Part shown: in pieces, positions 16,179 to 24,184 of the stretch
How positions within the stretch are numbered: position 1 is the first letter of the stretch
Layout of the letters: the number at the start of each line of letters is the position of its first letter
Assembly: GCA_049324115.1 (NCBI GenBank)
Contig: JBMOMN010000034.1
Coordinates: 1-64,000 of the forward strand
DNA from: UBA5796 sp040752455
GTDB lineage: Bacteria; Chloroflexota; Anaerolineae; Anaerolineales; Villigracilaceae
Direction: 5' to 3'
Length of the DNA: 64,000 nucleotides
Translations under genes and position numbers: made by a program
The notes under the pieces: generated by a model
Databases searched by the model: none
What the model was told of the DNA's origin: nothing
What the model saw: the letters and a program-made list of their open reading frames with translations, nothing else

Positions 16179-16224
16179 CCTCACCCCTTGCCCCTCTCCC
16201 AAATTGGGAGAGAGGTGGGGTGAG
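16179..16224. repeat. palindromic repeat, family A
   Basis: CCTCACCCC, CCCCTCTCCCAAATTGGGAGAG and GGGGTGAG form an imperfect palindrome in the short gap between the ATPase and permease genes of the export operon. In the mRNA it would be a stable hairpin. Confidence 0.75.
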
Positions 16225-16231
16225 ACACAAT

Positions 16232-17380
16232 TCATCCAAACAATCTCAGCATTCTCCGCCGGTCGGCGGATTTGTTCTCCTTCAAGCGGTGCTGGACGAT
16301 CTTGCCAAGCGCCTCCTCGGTCAAGGCGGATTCCCGGACCACGCGCAGGAACTCGTCCCGCGGCAGGGCCAGCAGTTCGACCGGCCCGTCCGGGCCGGCG
16401 CGCACATTGGCAATGGACTTGCCGCCGCGCATCAGCTCGATCTCGCCGAAGAAATCGCCCGCCGAAAGCCGGGCCACCACCACGTCTTCCTTCCTCCTGC
16501 CTTGCAGCACCACGTCCACCTCGCCGCGCATGACCATGTAAAACGTGTCCACGTGCTCGCCCTGGCGGATGATCGTGCGCAGCGGCGGGAAGGAGACGCG
16601 CTCGGCCTGCCGCGAGACCGCCATCATCTGATGGTGCGTGAGCAGCGAAAGCGCCTTCGCCACCGTTTCGTCAATCAACTCGCCGTCCGAGATGATCACG
16701 TTGCGCGAAGTTCGCAGGGTCAGCGACGGGTCGTGCGTCACCATCACGATCGTCCGGCCTTGGGCCACCAGCGTTTCGAAAAGCTCGATAATGTGTTCCG
16801 CCGAGCGCGAATCCAGGTTGCCGGTCGGCTCGTCGGCCACCAGCAGGGGCGCGTCGGTCGCCAAAGCCCGCGCAATCGCGGCGGATTGCTGCTGGCCGGT
16901 CGAGACCGCCAGCGGCAGCTTGTGGGCGAACGGCTCCAGCCCCACCAGCCTGAGCAGTTCCATCGCCCGTTCGGGGCGTTCGTCGAAACCGCTGTGGTTG
17001 ACGTAATCCATCGGCAGCATCACGTTTTCGAGCAGGGTCAACATCGGCAGCAACTGGAAGAACTGGAAGACGATCCCCAGGTTGCGCCCGCGCCAGAGCG
17101 AACGCTGGCTCTCGGTCATCCGGTAAATGTCGGTCCCGCCGATCACCACCTGCCCCGAGGTCGGGTGGTCAATGCCGGTGATCATGTTCAGCAGGGTGGA
17201 TTTGCCGCTGCCCGACTTGCCGACGATCGAAACGAACTGGCCGGGAAAAATATCCAGGTTGACGCGCTTGAGCACGGTGAACTCCCCGGCCGCGTTCTTG
17301 AAGGTCTTGACCACGTCCCGGATCTGGATGATGGGGGACGCGTCGGTAACGGGAGCAGGCCCAACCGTCCGGTTCGTCAT
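16232..17380 (-). CDS. ABC transporter ATPase fused to a cyclic-nucleotide-binding-like domain
   Basis: The 382-residue protein has a MacB/LolD-type ATPase (about 17-245; Walker A GKSGSGKST, Walker B LLVADEPTGNLD, switch His in VMVTHD). A CAP_ED-type cyclic-nucleotide-binding-like domain occupies about 250-370 (RQGEHVDTFYMVMRGEVDVV, GDFFGEIELM). The ABC signature is altered: LSGGQ reads STGQQ near residue 158. In the phosphate-binding cassette the usual R-S-A is replaced by K-S-I, so cAMP binding is uncertain. The start at 17380 overlaps the upstream ATPase stop (ATGA). It may form an asymmetric heterodimer with that protein. Confidence 0.85.
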   Translation of the reverse strand: MTNRTVGPAPVTDASPIIQIRDVVKTFKNAAGEFTVLKRVNLDIFPGQFVSIVGKSGSGKSTLLNMITGIDHPTSGQVVIGGTDIYRMTESQRSLWRGRNLGIVFQFFQLLPMLTLLENVMLPMDYVNHSGFDERPERAMELLRLVGLEPFAHKLPLAVSTGQQQSAAIARALATDAPLLVADEPTGNLDSRSAEHIIELFETLVAQGRTIVMVTHDPSLTLRTSRNVIISDGELIDETVAKALSLLTHHQMMAVSRQAERVSFPPLRTIIRQGEHVDTFYMVMRGEVDVVLQGRRKEDVVVARLSAGDFFGEIELMRGGKSIANVRAGPDGPVELLALPRDEFLRVVRESALTEEALGKIVQHRLKENKSADRRRMLRLFG

Positions 17381-18123
17381 CGGGACCTCCGGCCGGCTTC
17401 CGCTATGGCGGGCGTCCCCTGGCTGACGATTTCCCCGTCCACAAGCTGCAGGTGACGCGTAAAACGCGGGATCAGGCTGTTGTCGTGCGTGACCATCACG
17501 ATCGTCTTGCCCTGCTCCGCCACCAGCCGCCGAAAGACATCGAAAATATGGTCGGCAGTGACCGAGTCGAGGCTGCCGGTGGGTTCGTCGACGATCAGGA
17601 TGGCCGGGTCGTTGGCCAGGGCGCGCGCAATCGCCACCCGCTGCTGCTGCCCGCCGGAGATGAAGGCCGGGAGCTTGTTGGCGTGTTCTTCGAGTTCCAC
17701 CAGTTCGAGCAGTTCCAACGCCCGCCGGCGGGACTGGCGCGGGTGGAAGTTGCCGCACAAATCCATCGGCAGGGCGATGTTCTCGACCAGGGTCAGCATC
17801 GGCAGCAGTTGGAAGGACTGGTAGATCACGCCCATGGTCTGGCCGCGCCACAGGGCCAGGTCGTTTTCGTCGAGGGCGTGAACGTCCACCTCCCGCCCAT
17901 CCGCCCGGACGGTGACGCGGCCCGAAGTCAGGTCGTCCACGCCGGAGATCATGTTCAGCAGGGTGGATTTGCCCGCCCCCGATTTGCCGATGATGCCCAG
18001 GAACTCGCCCGGCTGCACCCGCAGGCTGACGCCCTTGAGCGCGGTGAAATCCCCCGCGGCGGTGGAATAGACCTTGACCACGTCTTGCATTTCGACCAGG
18101 GCTGGTTGGGTTTCTGCGGCCAT
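17377..18123 (-). CDS. ABC transporter ATPase, MacB/LolD family
   Basis: The 248-residue protein is a canonical ATPase: Walker A GKSGAGKST, Q-loop in YQSFQLLPMLT, signature ISGGQQQRVAIARAL, Walker B ILIVDEPTGSLD and VMVTHD. It is the first gene of the export operon and is translationally coupled to the ATPase/cNMP fusion downstream. On the minus strand a TTGCCA-N18-TAAAAT promoter ends 9 nt before the ATG, which again suggests a leaderless or nearly leaderless mRNA. The intact signature here complements the degenerate one in its partner. Confidence 0.9.
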   Translation of the reverse strand: MAAETQPALVEMQDVVKVYSTAAGDFTALKGVSLRVQPGEFLGIIGKSGAGKSTLLNMISGVDDLTSGRVTVRADGREVDVHALDENDLALWRGQTMGVIYQSFQLLPMLTLVENIALPMDLCGNFHPRQSRRRALELLELVELEEHANKLPAFISGGQQQRVAIARALANDPAILIVDEPTGSLDSVTADHIFDVFRRLVAEQGKTIVMVTHDNSLIPRFTRHLQLVDGEIVSQGTPAIAEAGRRSR

Positions 18124-18256
18124 CGAAATACGATTTTACCGCTATCGCCGGGATTGTGGCAAAATTCTCAATGAACTTTTACAAATCCATTACATCCAGC
18201 TTGCTTCCTTTGGGATTATCCTGTATGCTTGCCGTAAAACACCACAGGACAAACCC

Positions 18257-18622
18257 ATGGCCGAAACCACCTTCCCCTGCCCAGCCTGCGGCGGCCCGGT
18301 CGAGCCGCTGCCGGGCGCCGTCCGTATCGCCTGCCCGTATTGCGGCAGCCAGGCCACCATCCCCGAAGGCCTGCGCCTGAAAGCCGCACCGAAGCCGGAG
18401 CCGAAACCGATCCCGCCGGCGCAAACTTTCCCCCCTGAACCAGATATAGACATATCCGAGGCCCTGCGCAAGGTCCAGCCCGTGGCGGCCAAAGCTGTGA
18501 ACGCCTACTGGCAGTGGACCCTCGTCCGCCGGTTTGCGCCGGGCTGTCTCGCCTTCCTGGCGCTTTCGACCTGCCTGTGCCTGGCGACCATCGTCATTCT
18601 TATTTCAAACCGAGGCGGTTGA
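18257..18622 (+). CDS. zinc-ribbon protein with C-terminal membrane segment
   Basis: The 121-residue protein starts with two CPxC knuckles (CPACGG and CPYCGS, about residues 8-30) forming a zinc ribbon. A Pro-rich linker follows, then a single C-terminal membrane helix (about 92-116, LAFLALSTCLCLATIVILI). It is probably a tail-anchored cytoplasmic metal-binding protein of unknown role. The start at 18257 was chosen because the zinc ribbon begins immediately after it. The stop lies 1 nt before the GH1 gene start, so the two may be co-translated. Confidence 0.65.
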   Translation: MAETTFPCPACGGPVEPLPGAVRIACPYCGSQATIPEGLRLKAAPKPEPKPIPPAQTFPPEPDIDISEALRKVQPVAAKAVNAYWQWTLVRRFAPGCLAFLALSTCLCLATIVILISNRGG

Positions 18623-18623
18623 C

Positions 18624-20012
18624 ATGAAACTGACTTTCCCGAAGGATTTCGTTTGGGGTTGCGCCACCAGCGCCTACCAGATCGAAGGAGCCTGGGACGA
18701 AGACGGCAAGGGCCTCTCGATCTGGGACACCTTCTCGCACACGCCCGGCAAGGTCGCCAACGACGAGAATGGGGACGTCGCCGCCGACCATTACCACCGC
18801 TACCGGGACGACATCCGCCTGATGGCCGGACTCGGACTCCGGGCCTATCGCTTCTCCACCGCCTGGACCCGCATCCAGCCTGCCGGGGCCGGAGCGGTCA
18901 ACCCCCGGGGGCTGGACTTCTACGACCGCCTGGTGGACGAGCTGCTCAAGCACAAAATCGAGCCTTATGTCTGCCTGTTCCACTGGGACCTGCCCCAGCC
19001 GCTGCAAGACCAGGGCGGCTGGACGGACCGTGACACAGCCTATCACTTCGCCGACTACGCCCGGATCGTCACCGAGCGCCTGGGCGACCGCGTCAGCACC
19101 TGGTTCACCCACAACGAACCCTGGGTGGCGGCCTTCCTGGGCTATTTCCTGGGCGACCACGCCCCCGGCCAGAGGGACCTCGGCGCAGCCTTGAAGGCCC
19201 TGCACCACATTTTGCTCTCGCACGGGCTGGCGGTCGAATCCATGCGGGGCGCGGCCAAACAGCCGCTCAGGATCGGCATCACCCTCAATCTCAACGTCGT
19301 CCATCCCGCCACCGACTCGAAGAAAGACGCCGAAGCCGCCGACCGGGTGGACCTGTTCATGAACCGGATCGTGCTCGACCCGCTGCTCAAAGGCACTTCC
19401 CCGATGCAGGGATCAGCCATCGGCAAGCTGCTGAGCGGGCGTTTGATCCAGGAGGGCGATCTGGAGAAGATCCGCAACCTCGACATCCTGGGCGTCAACT
19501 ACTACTCGCGGGCGGTGATGAAGCATTCGAGCAAGATCCCGGTCATCAACGTGGAGCAGGTCCATCCAGTGGGGAACGAGTATTCGGGGATGTGGGAGAT
19601 TTTCCCGGAGGGGTTGCATGAGTTATTGGTGCGGATTTGGCGTGATTACTTCCAGCCCTCACCCCTGACCCCTCTCCCAAAATCGGGAGAGGGGAACACA
19701 CGCCCTGAAATCATGATCACCGAGAACGGCATCCCCGTGCCGGACGGGCTGGACTTCGACGGGCGCGTCCGCGACGAGCGCCGCATCCGCTATCTCAGGG
19801 ACCACATCACCGAGGTGCATCGCGCCATCCAGGACGGCGTGCCGGTGAAGGGCTACTTCCACTGGTCGCTGCTGGACAACTTCGAGTGGGCGCTCGGTTA
19901 CGGCCCGCGCTTTGGGCTGGTCTACGTGGACTACAAGTCACTTGAGCGCACGGTCAAGGACAGCGGGCGCTGGTTCGCGGAGGTGATCCGGGATAACGGC
20001 TTCGAGTTTTAG
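18624..20012 (+). CDS. beta-glucosidase/beta-glycosidase, GH1, with in-frame repeat insertion
   Basis: The 462-residue protein has all GH1 marks: FVWGCATSAYQIEGAW at the N-terminus, the acid/base Glu165 in HNEP, the nucleophile Glu367 in ITENG and the C-terminal GYFHWSLLDNFEWA sugar-binding segment. It would hydrolyse beta-linked oligosaccharides in the cytoplasm (no signal peptide). Residues about 345-357 (SPLTPLPKSGEG region) are translated from a family A palindromic repeat inserted just ahead of the strand carrying the nucleophile. The frame is kept and both catalytic Glu residues remain. The start MKLTFPKDF at 18624 is the natural GH1 start. Confidence 0.9.
   Translation: MKLTFPKDFVWGCATSAYQIEGAWDEDGKGLSIWDTFSHTPGKVANDENGDVAADHYHRYRDDIRLMAGLGLRAYRFSTAWTRIQPAGAGAVNPRGLDFYDRLVDELLKHKIEPYVCLFHWDLPQPLQDQGGWTDRDTAYHFADYARIVTERLGDRVSTWFTHNEPWVAAFLGYFLGDHAPGQRDLGAALKALHHILLSHGLAVESMRGAAKQPLRIGITLNLNVVHPATDSKKDAEAADRVDLFMNRIVLDPLLKGTSPMQGSAIGKLLSGRLIQEGDLEKIRNLDILGVNYYSRAVMKHSSKIPVINVEQVHPVGNEYSGMWEIFPEGLHELLVRIWRDYFQPSPLTPLPKSGEGNTRPEIMITENGIPVPDGLDFDGRVRDERRIRYLRDHITEVHRAIQDGVPVKGYFHWSLLDNFEWALGYGPRFGLVYVDYKSLERTVKDSGRWFAEVIRDNGFEF
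19655..19694. repeat. family A palindromic repeat inside the GH1 coding sequence
   Basis: CCCTCACCCCTGACC, CCTCTCCCAAAATCGGGAGAGG is the same dyad as the intergenic copies at 13680 and 16179, here within an open reading frame and read as a 13-residue peptide. Confidence 0.8.
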
Positions 20013-20044
20013 CCGCGGATCTCAGTAAATCAGAAGTTTCAAAT

Positions 20045-20143
20045 GTCATTGCGAGCAAGCGAAGCAATCCCCTGTTTTATCCAATTTTCGACCAAATTTG
20101 CTGTGAGATTGCTTCGGCGAAAGTGCGCCGCCTCGCAATGACA
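20045..20143. repeat. palindromic repeat, family B (TCATTGCGAG ... CTCGCAATGA)
   Basis: TCATTGCGAGCAAGCGAAGCAATC at one end and GATTGCTTCGGCGAAAGTG...CTCGCAATGACA at the other are inverted arms about 98 nt apart. A second copy is at 45730-45804. Together with flanking bases it fills the 155-nt gap between the GH1 and flippase-like genes. Confidence 0.75.
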
Positions 20144-20167
20144 CTAAATTCGTGGCAAGAGGCCAAC

Positions 20168-22705
20168 ATGCGAAAACTCGTCGTTCTCTCGATCCTGTTC
20201 GTGCTCACTTTCGCGGCCGTCACCCCGGCTGCGGCGGGGAATCCGGTCAATGTCTTTTACGCGGGCGATCCGGGCAGCAGCGTGCGGATCGCGCTGGGAC
20301 TGGCCCCAACAGGGACCTTCGCCTTCGTGGACGACCCGTCGCTGGCGGATGTTTTCGTCCTGGCCGGCGTCATCCCGGACCCGGAAACGGTCGCGGCCCA
20401 AGTGGCGCGCGGCGCGGGCCTGGTGCTGATCCTGGGCGAGTCCACCTCCCAGGCGGAGGTGTCGGCATTGCTCGGCATCCCCGTCGAGTTGACGCTTCGC
20501 GACGACCCCGTCAGCCTGACAGAAATCAAGGACGACGACCCCCTCGTCACCGGGATCATCTGGAACGGCGCGCCGCAGGTCCGCCGGCGCTACGAGGTGG
20601 TCACGCCGGTATCATCCGTCCAGCCGCTGGTGACGGCTTACGAAGACGGCGAGTGGATATTGTGGCAGGCGCGGCCGGGCCGTTTCGTGGTCAACGCCTT
20701 CCTCGACGGGGACAACCCCCAGATCCAGGAGTGGGCTTATTACAATTACCTGATCTATCACCTGACGATGCGCGCCGGGGGAGGAGCGCCGGTCGGTTTC
20801 GCAGAGTATCCCGGCTCGCCCGTGCCGCACACGTCCGAGCGGGACCTGCTCCTGGCGTTGATGGGGCTGATGATCGCTTCGACCTTTACGGCCTTCTACT
20901 TCGTGCGCCGCTATAGTGCGCGCCACCCCGAGGCGCTGGACCAGATCGTCTCGGACCGGAGCAGGTTCCGGGTCCAGGAAGTGGCGAGCGGATGGGAAAA
21001 TGTCGGCTTCCAGCGCCCGTTGAGCGGGTTCCTGGTCGCCCTGACGATCGGCCTGGTGCTCTTCATCCCGCTGATCATCTACCAGAACCTGGTCCTGCCG
21101 GTCTACATCCTGCCCTCGGCCCAGGCGCTGGGCATCTGGGGGCGGGTGACGCAGTTCTTCAACCTGGCCTGGTTCTTCTTCGACATGGGCACGGGCGTGG
21201 CCTTCGTCAAATACCTGTCGGAGTACCGGGTGCGGGACCCGAAGAAGGCCATCCAATATGGACAGGTTTTCGTCTGGTGGCAGGCGCTTTCGGGGGCGGT
21301 GCAGGTGGCCCTGGTGATCGGGCTGGCCAGCACGGTTGCGCCGAAGTCGGCCTATGCGCTCTACGCCTGGAGCGTCATCATCCATGCTTTCATCCAGTTG
21401 CCCGGCTTTTACCAGATCTTCCGCCACGCCCTGGGCGGGTTCCAGCGCCAGGATTACGCCCGCTACCTCGATATGAGCCTGCAAGTGGTCATGCCGATGC
21501 TGGCGCAGCCGGTTTTCGTCAGTATCATGTTCGCCTGGGGACGGGGACACCCGGTCTTCGGCGGGGCGATGGGCGGGCTGCTCGGCCTGGGATTGGCGGC
21601 TTACGCGGCCGAGTTGTTTACCTTCGTGTTCGGGCTGTGGCTGTACCGGCGGCTGGGTTACAACGCCAGCGTATTGTTCCTGGCCCATTTCGACTGGGAG
21701 GTGGTCAGGAACAGTTTCAAGTTCGGGGTGTTCGAGATGCTCGGCTCGGCGGCCTGGTCGTTCGGGCAAGCGGCGGAGATCGCCATCACCCAGGCGCGGC
21801 TGATCAATTACGCCGAAATCTGGGGCAACTGGGTCATGGCCCAGAATTTCGTCTTCGCCTTCAACGTGACCCAGACCCTCAACGACGGGGTGATGCCGGC
21901 TATCTCGGAGGCGATTTCGAGCGGCAAACGGCTCTTGAGCCAGTATTACGCCGCCATGGCCTACAAGTACAATGGGGCGACCAGCGCCTTCATCGGCGCG
22001 GTGCTGCTGGCGGTGGCCCCCAAATTCATCCTCGGCGCATCCGGCCTGGAGTTCCAGCGGGCGGCGGTTTACGTCGTGCCGCTCATCGTCTGGGGCGCGG
22101 TCCAGTTCCCCTCCTGGGTCGGGGACAACATCCAATTGGGCGCCAACAAACCCTATCTCAAGTCGATCCTGGTCTTCTCGGAGCAGGTCATCCGGGTCGT
22201 GCTGGCCTGGGTTTTGCTGGAGCGCTTCCAGGTCACGGCGCTGATCATCGCCTATTTCGTCGGGCTGTTCTCGAAGGGGATCGCGGCCTACGTCATCAAC
22301 CACAAGGTCTGTTTCCCGCAGCGGTTCTTTGCCTGGCAATTGCTGGCCGCGCCTCTGCTGGCCGGCGCGGCCCATTACGGCGTGCTGTGGCTGGTGAACG
22401 GATTTTTATGGAAGGGGGAGCAGTTGACCAGCGTGCTGATCTTCTTCATCGGGATTTTGCCCAGTTTCCCGCTCTACATGTTCTTCTACGGCTTCTTCGG
22501 CGGCTGGGACGAGGGGACGCTCTCCGAACTGGACCAGGCTGTGGCGCTGACAGGTTTCCTGCGCCGGGCCACCCGCTGGGGCGTCTACCTGCCTTCGAGG
22601 CTGGGGGCGCGGCTCAGTCCCCTGCATGGACGCTTCCCGATCTCGATCCGTGAGGCCGCGATGGCCGAGGCGAGAGAGTTGACGGAGGAGAAGGTGAGGT
22701 TGTAA
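20168..22705 (+). CDS. polysaccharide flippase-like multi-pass membrane protein with N-terminal secreted domain
   Basis: The 845-residue protein starts with a signal peptide (MRKLVVLSILFVL, AAAG) and an extracytoplasmic alpha/beta-looking domain (about 25-220). A membrane helix at about 225-245 leads into a Wzx/MurJ-like (MOP superfamily) bundle of a dozen or more hydrophobic segments to about residue 790, and a short cytoplasmic tail. It could move lipid-linked glycans for surface polymer assembly. The fusion of an external domain to a flippase core is unusual. I chose the start at 20168 because the longer frame is translated from the family B repeat. No glycosyltransferase genes flank it, so the substrate is unknown. 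Confidence 0.65.
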   Translation: MRKLVVLSILFVLTFAAVTPAAAGNPVNVFYAGDPGSSVRIALGLAPTGTFAFVDDPSLADVFVLAGVIPDPETVAAQVARGAGLVLILGESTSQAEVSALLGIPVELTLRDDPVSLTEIKDDDPLVTGIIWNGAPQVRRRYEVVTPVSSVQPLVTAYEDGEWILWQARPGRFVVNAFLDGDNPQIQEWAYYNYLIYHLTMRAGGGAPVGFAEYPGSPVPHTSERDLLLALMGLMIASTFTAFYFVRRYSARHPEALDQIVSDRSRFRVQEVASGWENVGFQRPLSGFLVALTIGLVLFIPLIIYQNLVLPVYILPSAQALGIWGRVTQFFNLAWFFFDMGTGVAFVKYLSEYRVRDPKKAIQYGQVFVWWQALSGAVQVALVIGLASTVAPKSAYALYAWSVIIHAFIQLPGFYQIFRHALGGFQRQDYARYLDMSLQVVMPMLAQPVFVSIMFAWGRGHPVFGGAMGGLLGLGLAAYAAELFTFVFGLWLYRRLGYNASVLFLAHFDWEVVRNSFKFGVFEMLGSAAWSFGQAAEIAITQARLINYAEIWGNWVMAQNFVFAFNVTQTLNDGVMPAISEAISSGKRLLSQYYAAMAYKYNGATSAFIGAVLLAVAPKFILGASGLEFQRAAVYVVPLIVWGAVQFPSWVGDNIQLGANKPYLKSILVFSEQVIRVVLAWVLLERFQVTALIIAYFVGLFSKGIAAYVINHKVCFPQRFFAWQLLAAPLLAGAAHYGVLWLVNGFLWKGEQLTSVLIFFIGILPSFPLYMFFYGFFGGWDEGTLSELDQAVALTGFLRRATRWGVYLPSRLGARLSPLHGRFPISIREAAMAEARELTEEKVRL

Positions 22706-22710
22706 TTTTT

Positions 22711-22790
22711 TAACGCGAATATCGCGAATGGGCGAATGATACAAATGTTTTTAAAATTCGTGTCATTCGCCCATTCGCGTCATTGGCGTT
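22711..22790. repeat. palindromic repeat, family C (AACGCGAAT ... ATTCGCGT)
   Basis: TAACGCGAATATCGCGAATGGGCGAATGA and TCATTCGCCCATTCGCGTCATTGGCGTT are long inverted arms between two convergent genes, where the hairpin can serve as a terminator for both. A related copy is at 25456-25564. Confidence 0.75.
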
Positions 22791-22802
22791 TGGGTTTTTG
22801 TT

Positions 22803-23222
22803 CTATTTCAGGGTGAATTTCACGAACAACCGCTGGGCGGCCTGCTCCCGCAAATCTGCCTCGTCCGGCAGGTCGTCTTTCATCTGGATTTGCAAGTACT
22901 TGGCGACATACGGGAACCGGGACAGGTAATCCCTCAGCAGCGCCGCGACCGCCTCCCCGTCCAGCACCGCTTCGCCGCGCGCCGGCAGGTTGCGGCCGCG
23001 CAGGCGCAGGGTCACGTCCGCCCCGCCCTTCAGGTTGCGCCACCAGGTCCGGTTGCGCCGTGAGATGGTCCACAATGCGCCGTCCGCCTCGTAGTACGAG
23101 ACCGGCAGGGTCAGCTTCCGCCCGCTTTTGCGCCCGGTCAGTGTAAGCAGCATGGTGGTCTTGCTGAACAGCCCGTGCAGCGGCGTCCGCAGGAAGAACT
23201 TGACGAAAACGTTGTAGAGCAT
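22803..23222 (-). CDS. deazaflavin/nitroreductase (DDN-like) family protein
   Basis: The 139-residue protein resembles the short split-barrel DDN family (F420-dependent nitro/quinone reductases of actinobacteria and Chloroflexota): a TLTGRKSGRKLTLPVSYYE segment typical of the cofactor-binding region, then WWRNLKGGADVTLRLRG. The cofactor cannot be decided from sequence alone; F420 or flavin are both possible. The ATG follows immediately after the stop of the radical SAM gene (TAGATG), so the two are probably co-translated and may work together. Confidence 0.7.
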   Translation of the reverse strand: MLYNVFVKFFLRTPLHGLFSKTTMLLTLTGRKSGRKLTLPVSYYEADGALWTISRRNRTWWRNLKGGADVTLRLRGRNLPARGEAVLDGEAVAALLRDYLSRFPYVAKYLQIQMKDDLPDEADLREQAAQRLFVKFTLK

Positions 23223-24110
23223 CTAGCCTCCGTACATCTGGTCCGGGCCGAGCAGCGCCGGGAACTCGCCGCGCAGGGCCAGGCGGGCCTCGTAACACAG
23301 GTGACAGGCGTCGGCGTATCCCGCTTCGTGCGGCAGGCCAAACGTCTCGATCAACGCGGCCGGCCCGCCCCTGAGCAGCGTGCCGCAGATCGGGTGGGCT
23401 TGCGGGTCGTACGCGGCGCAAATTTCGGCCAGCGGCTTCTCGAACAGGTTGCCGATCACGATCCCCTGGCAAATGTGGATGTTTCCGAGCGGATCGAGGT
23501 GGACCCGCCCCGGATCGCGCAGCTCCTCGTGCGGACATTCGTCGAACCCGCGCCAATCCCGTTTCGCAGCGCGCGGGACCAGTTGCCTGGCTGCTCGTCC
23601 CCGGAACATGACCGCCGCCCCGGCCTCGATCTGGCCGCGGCTGACGGTTGCCTCCGTTTCCTCGGGCTGGGCCACGCTGATCGTCCCGACCGGGATGCCG
23701 AGCTGCTTTGCCGCATTGACCGCGTTCTGCGCCTGGTGGAGGGTCGCTTCGCTGTAGTGGAACAGGTCGCAACTGATGGACAGGTCGGCCAGTTTGCCCG
23801 CCAGCGGCTGGAGCCAGGCGCGTGCATCCTCCACCGTCTGCGCCCAATAGCCGTTCGAGACGACGCCCACGCTGAACCCCATGTCGTGAGCCATGTCCAC
23901 CCCGCGCAGGAGCAGGGCGTAATACAGGAACGGCTCCCCGCCCTCGAAGTAAATCGACTCGACGCCAGCCTCCCTGGCCTGGCGCAGAATGTCTTCGATC
24001 CGGGCCAGGGTCAGCGTGCCGGTCTGCCAGGGGCTGCCCCAAACGAAACAATGGTCGCACTCGAAGGTGCATTGGTAAGTCAACAGGATGTGCAAGCCGG
24101 AGATTTGCAT
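23223..24110 (-). CDS. radical SAM protein with C-terminal cysteine-rich (SPASM/twitch-like) region
   Basis: The 295-residue protein has the radical SAM cluster motif at Cys14-x3-Cys18-x2-Cys21 (YQCTFECDHCF) followed by FEGGEP, the SAM-binding GGE motif. The C-terminal part has further cysteines (DECPHEE, HICQG, ICGTLL, ACHLCYEA), suggesting an auxiliary Fe-S cluster as in SPASM or twitch proteins. Such enzymes modify peptides or cofactors; the substrate is not evident. I chose MQISGLH at 24110 with an AAAAGGAG ribosome site. It is the first gene of a two-gene unit with the DDN-like protein. Confidence 0.8.
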   Translation of the reverse strand: MQISGLHILLTYQCTFECDHCFVWGSPWQTGTLTLARIEDILRQAREAGVESIYFEGGEPFLYYALLLRGVDMAHDMGFSVGVVSNGYWAQTVEDARAWLQPLAGKLADLSISCDLFHYSEATLHQAQNAVNAAKQLGIPVGTISVAQPEETEATVSRGQIEAGAAVMFRGRAARQLVPRAAKRDWRGFDECPHEELRDPGRVHLDPLGNIHICQGIVIGNLFEKPLAEICAAYDPQAHPICGTLLRGGPAALIETFGLPHEAGYADACHLCYEARLALRGEFPALLGPDQMYGG

Positions 24111-24184
24111 TGACGCTCCTTTTTCTGTACCAGTGTACAACAAATTTCGTATTCCCGCCTGTTGGCCGGAAGGCCCCAAACCCG

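Noticed and set aside
17381..17851. N-terminal extension of the ATPase/cNMP-domain protein
   Set aside because: It lies out of frame over the C-terminal half of the upstream ATPase gene; the ATG at 17380 overlaps that gene's stop in the usual ATGA manner.
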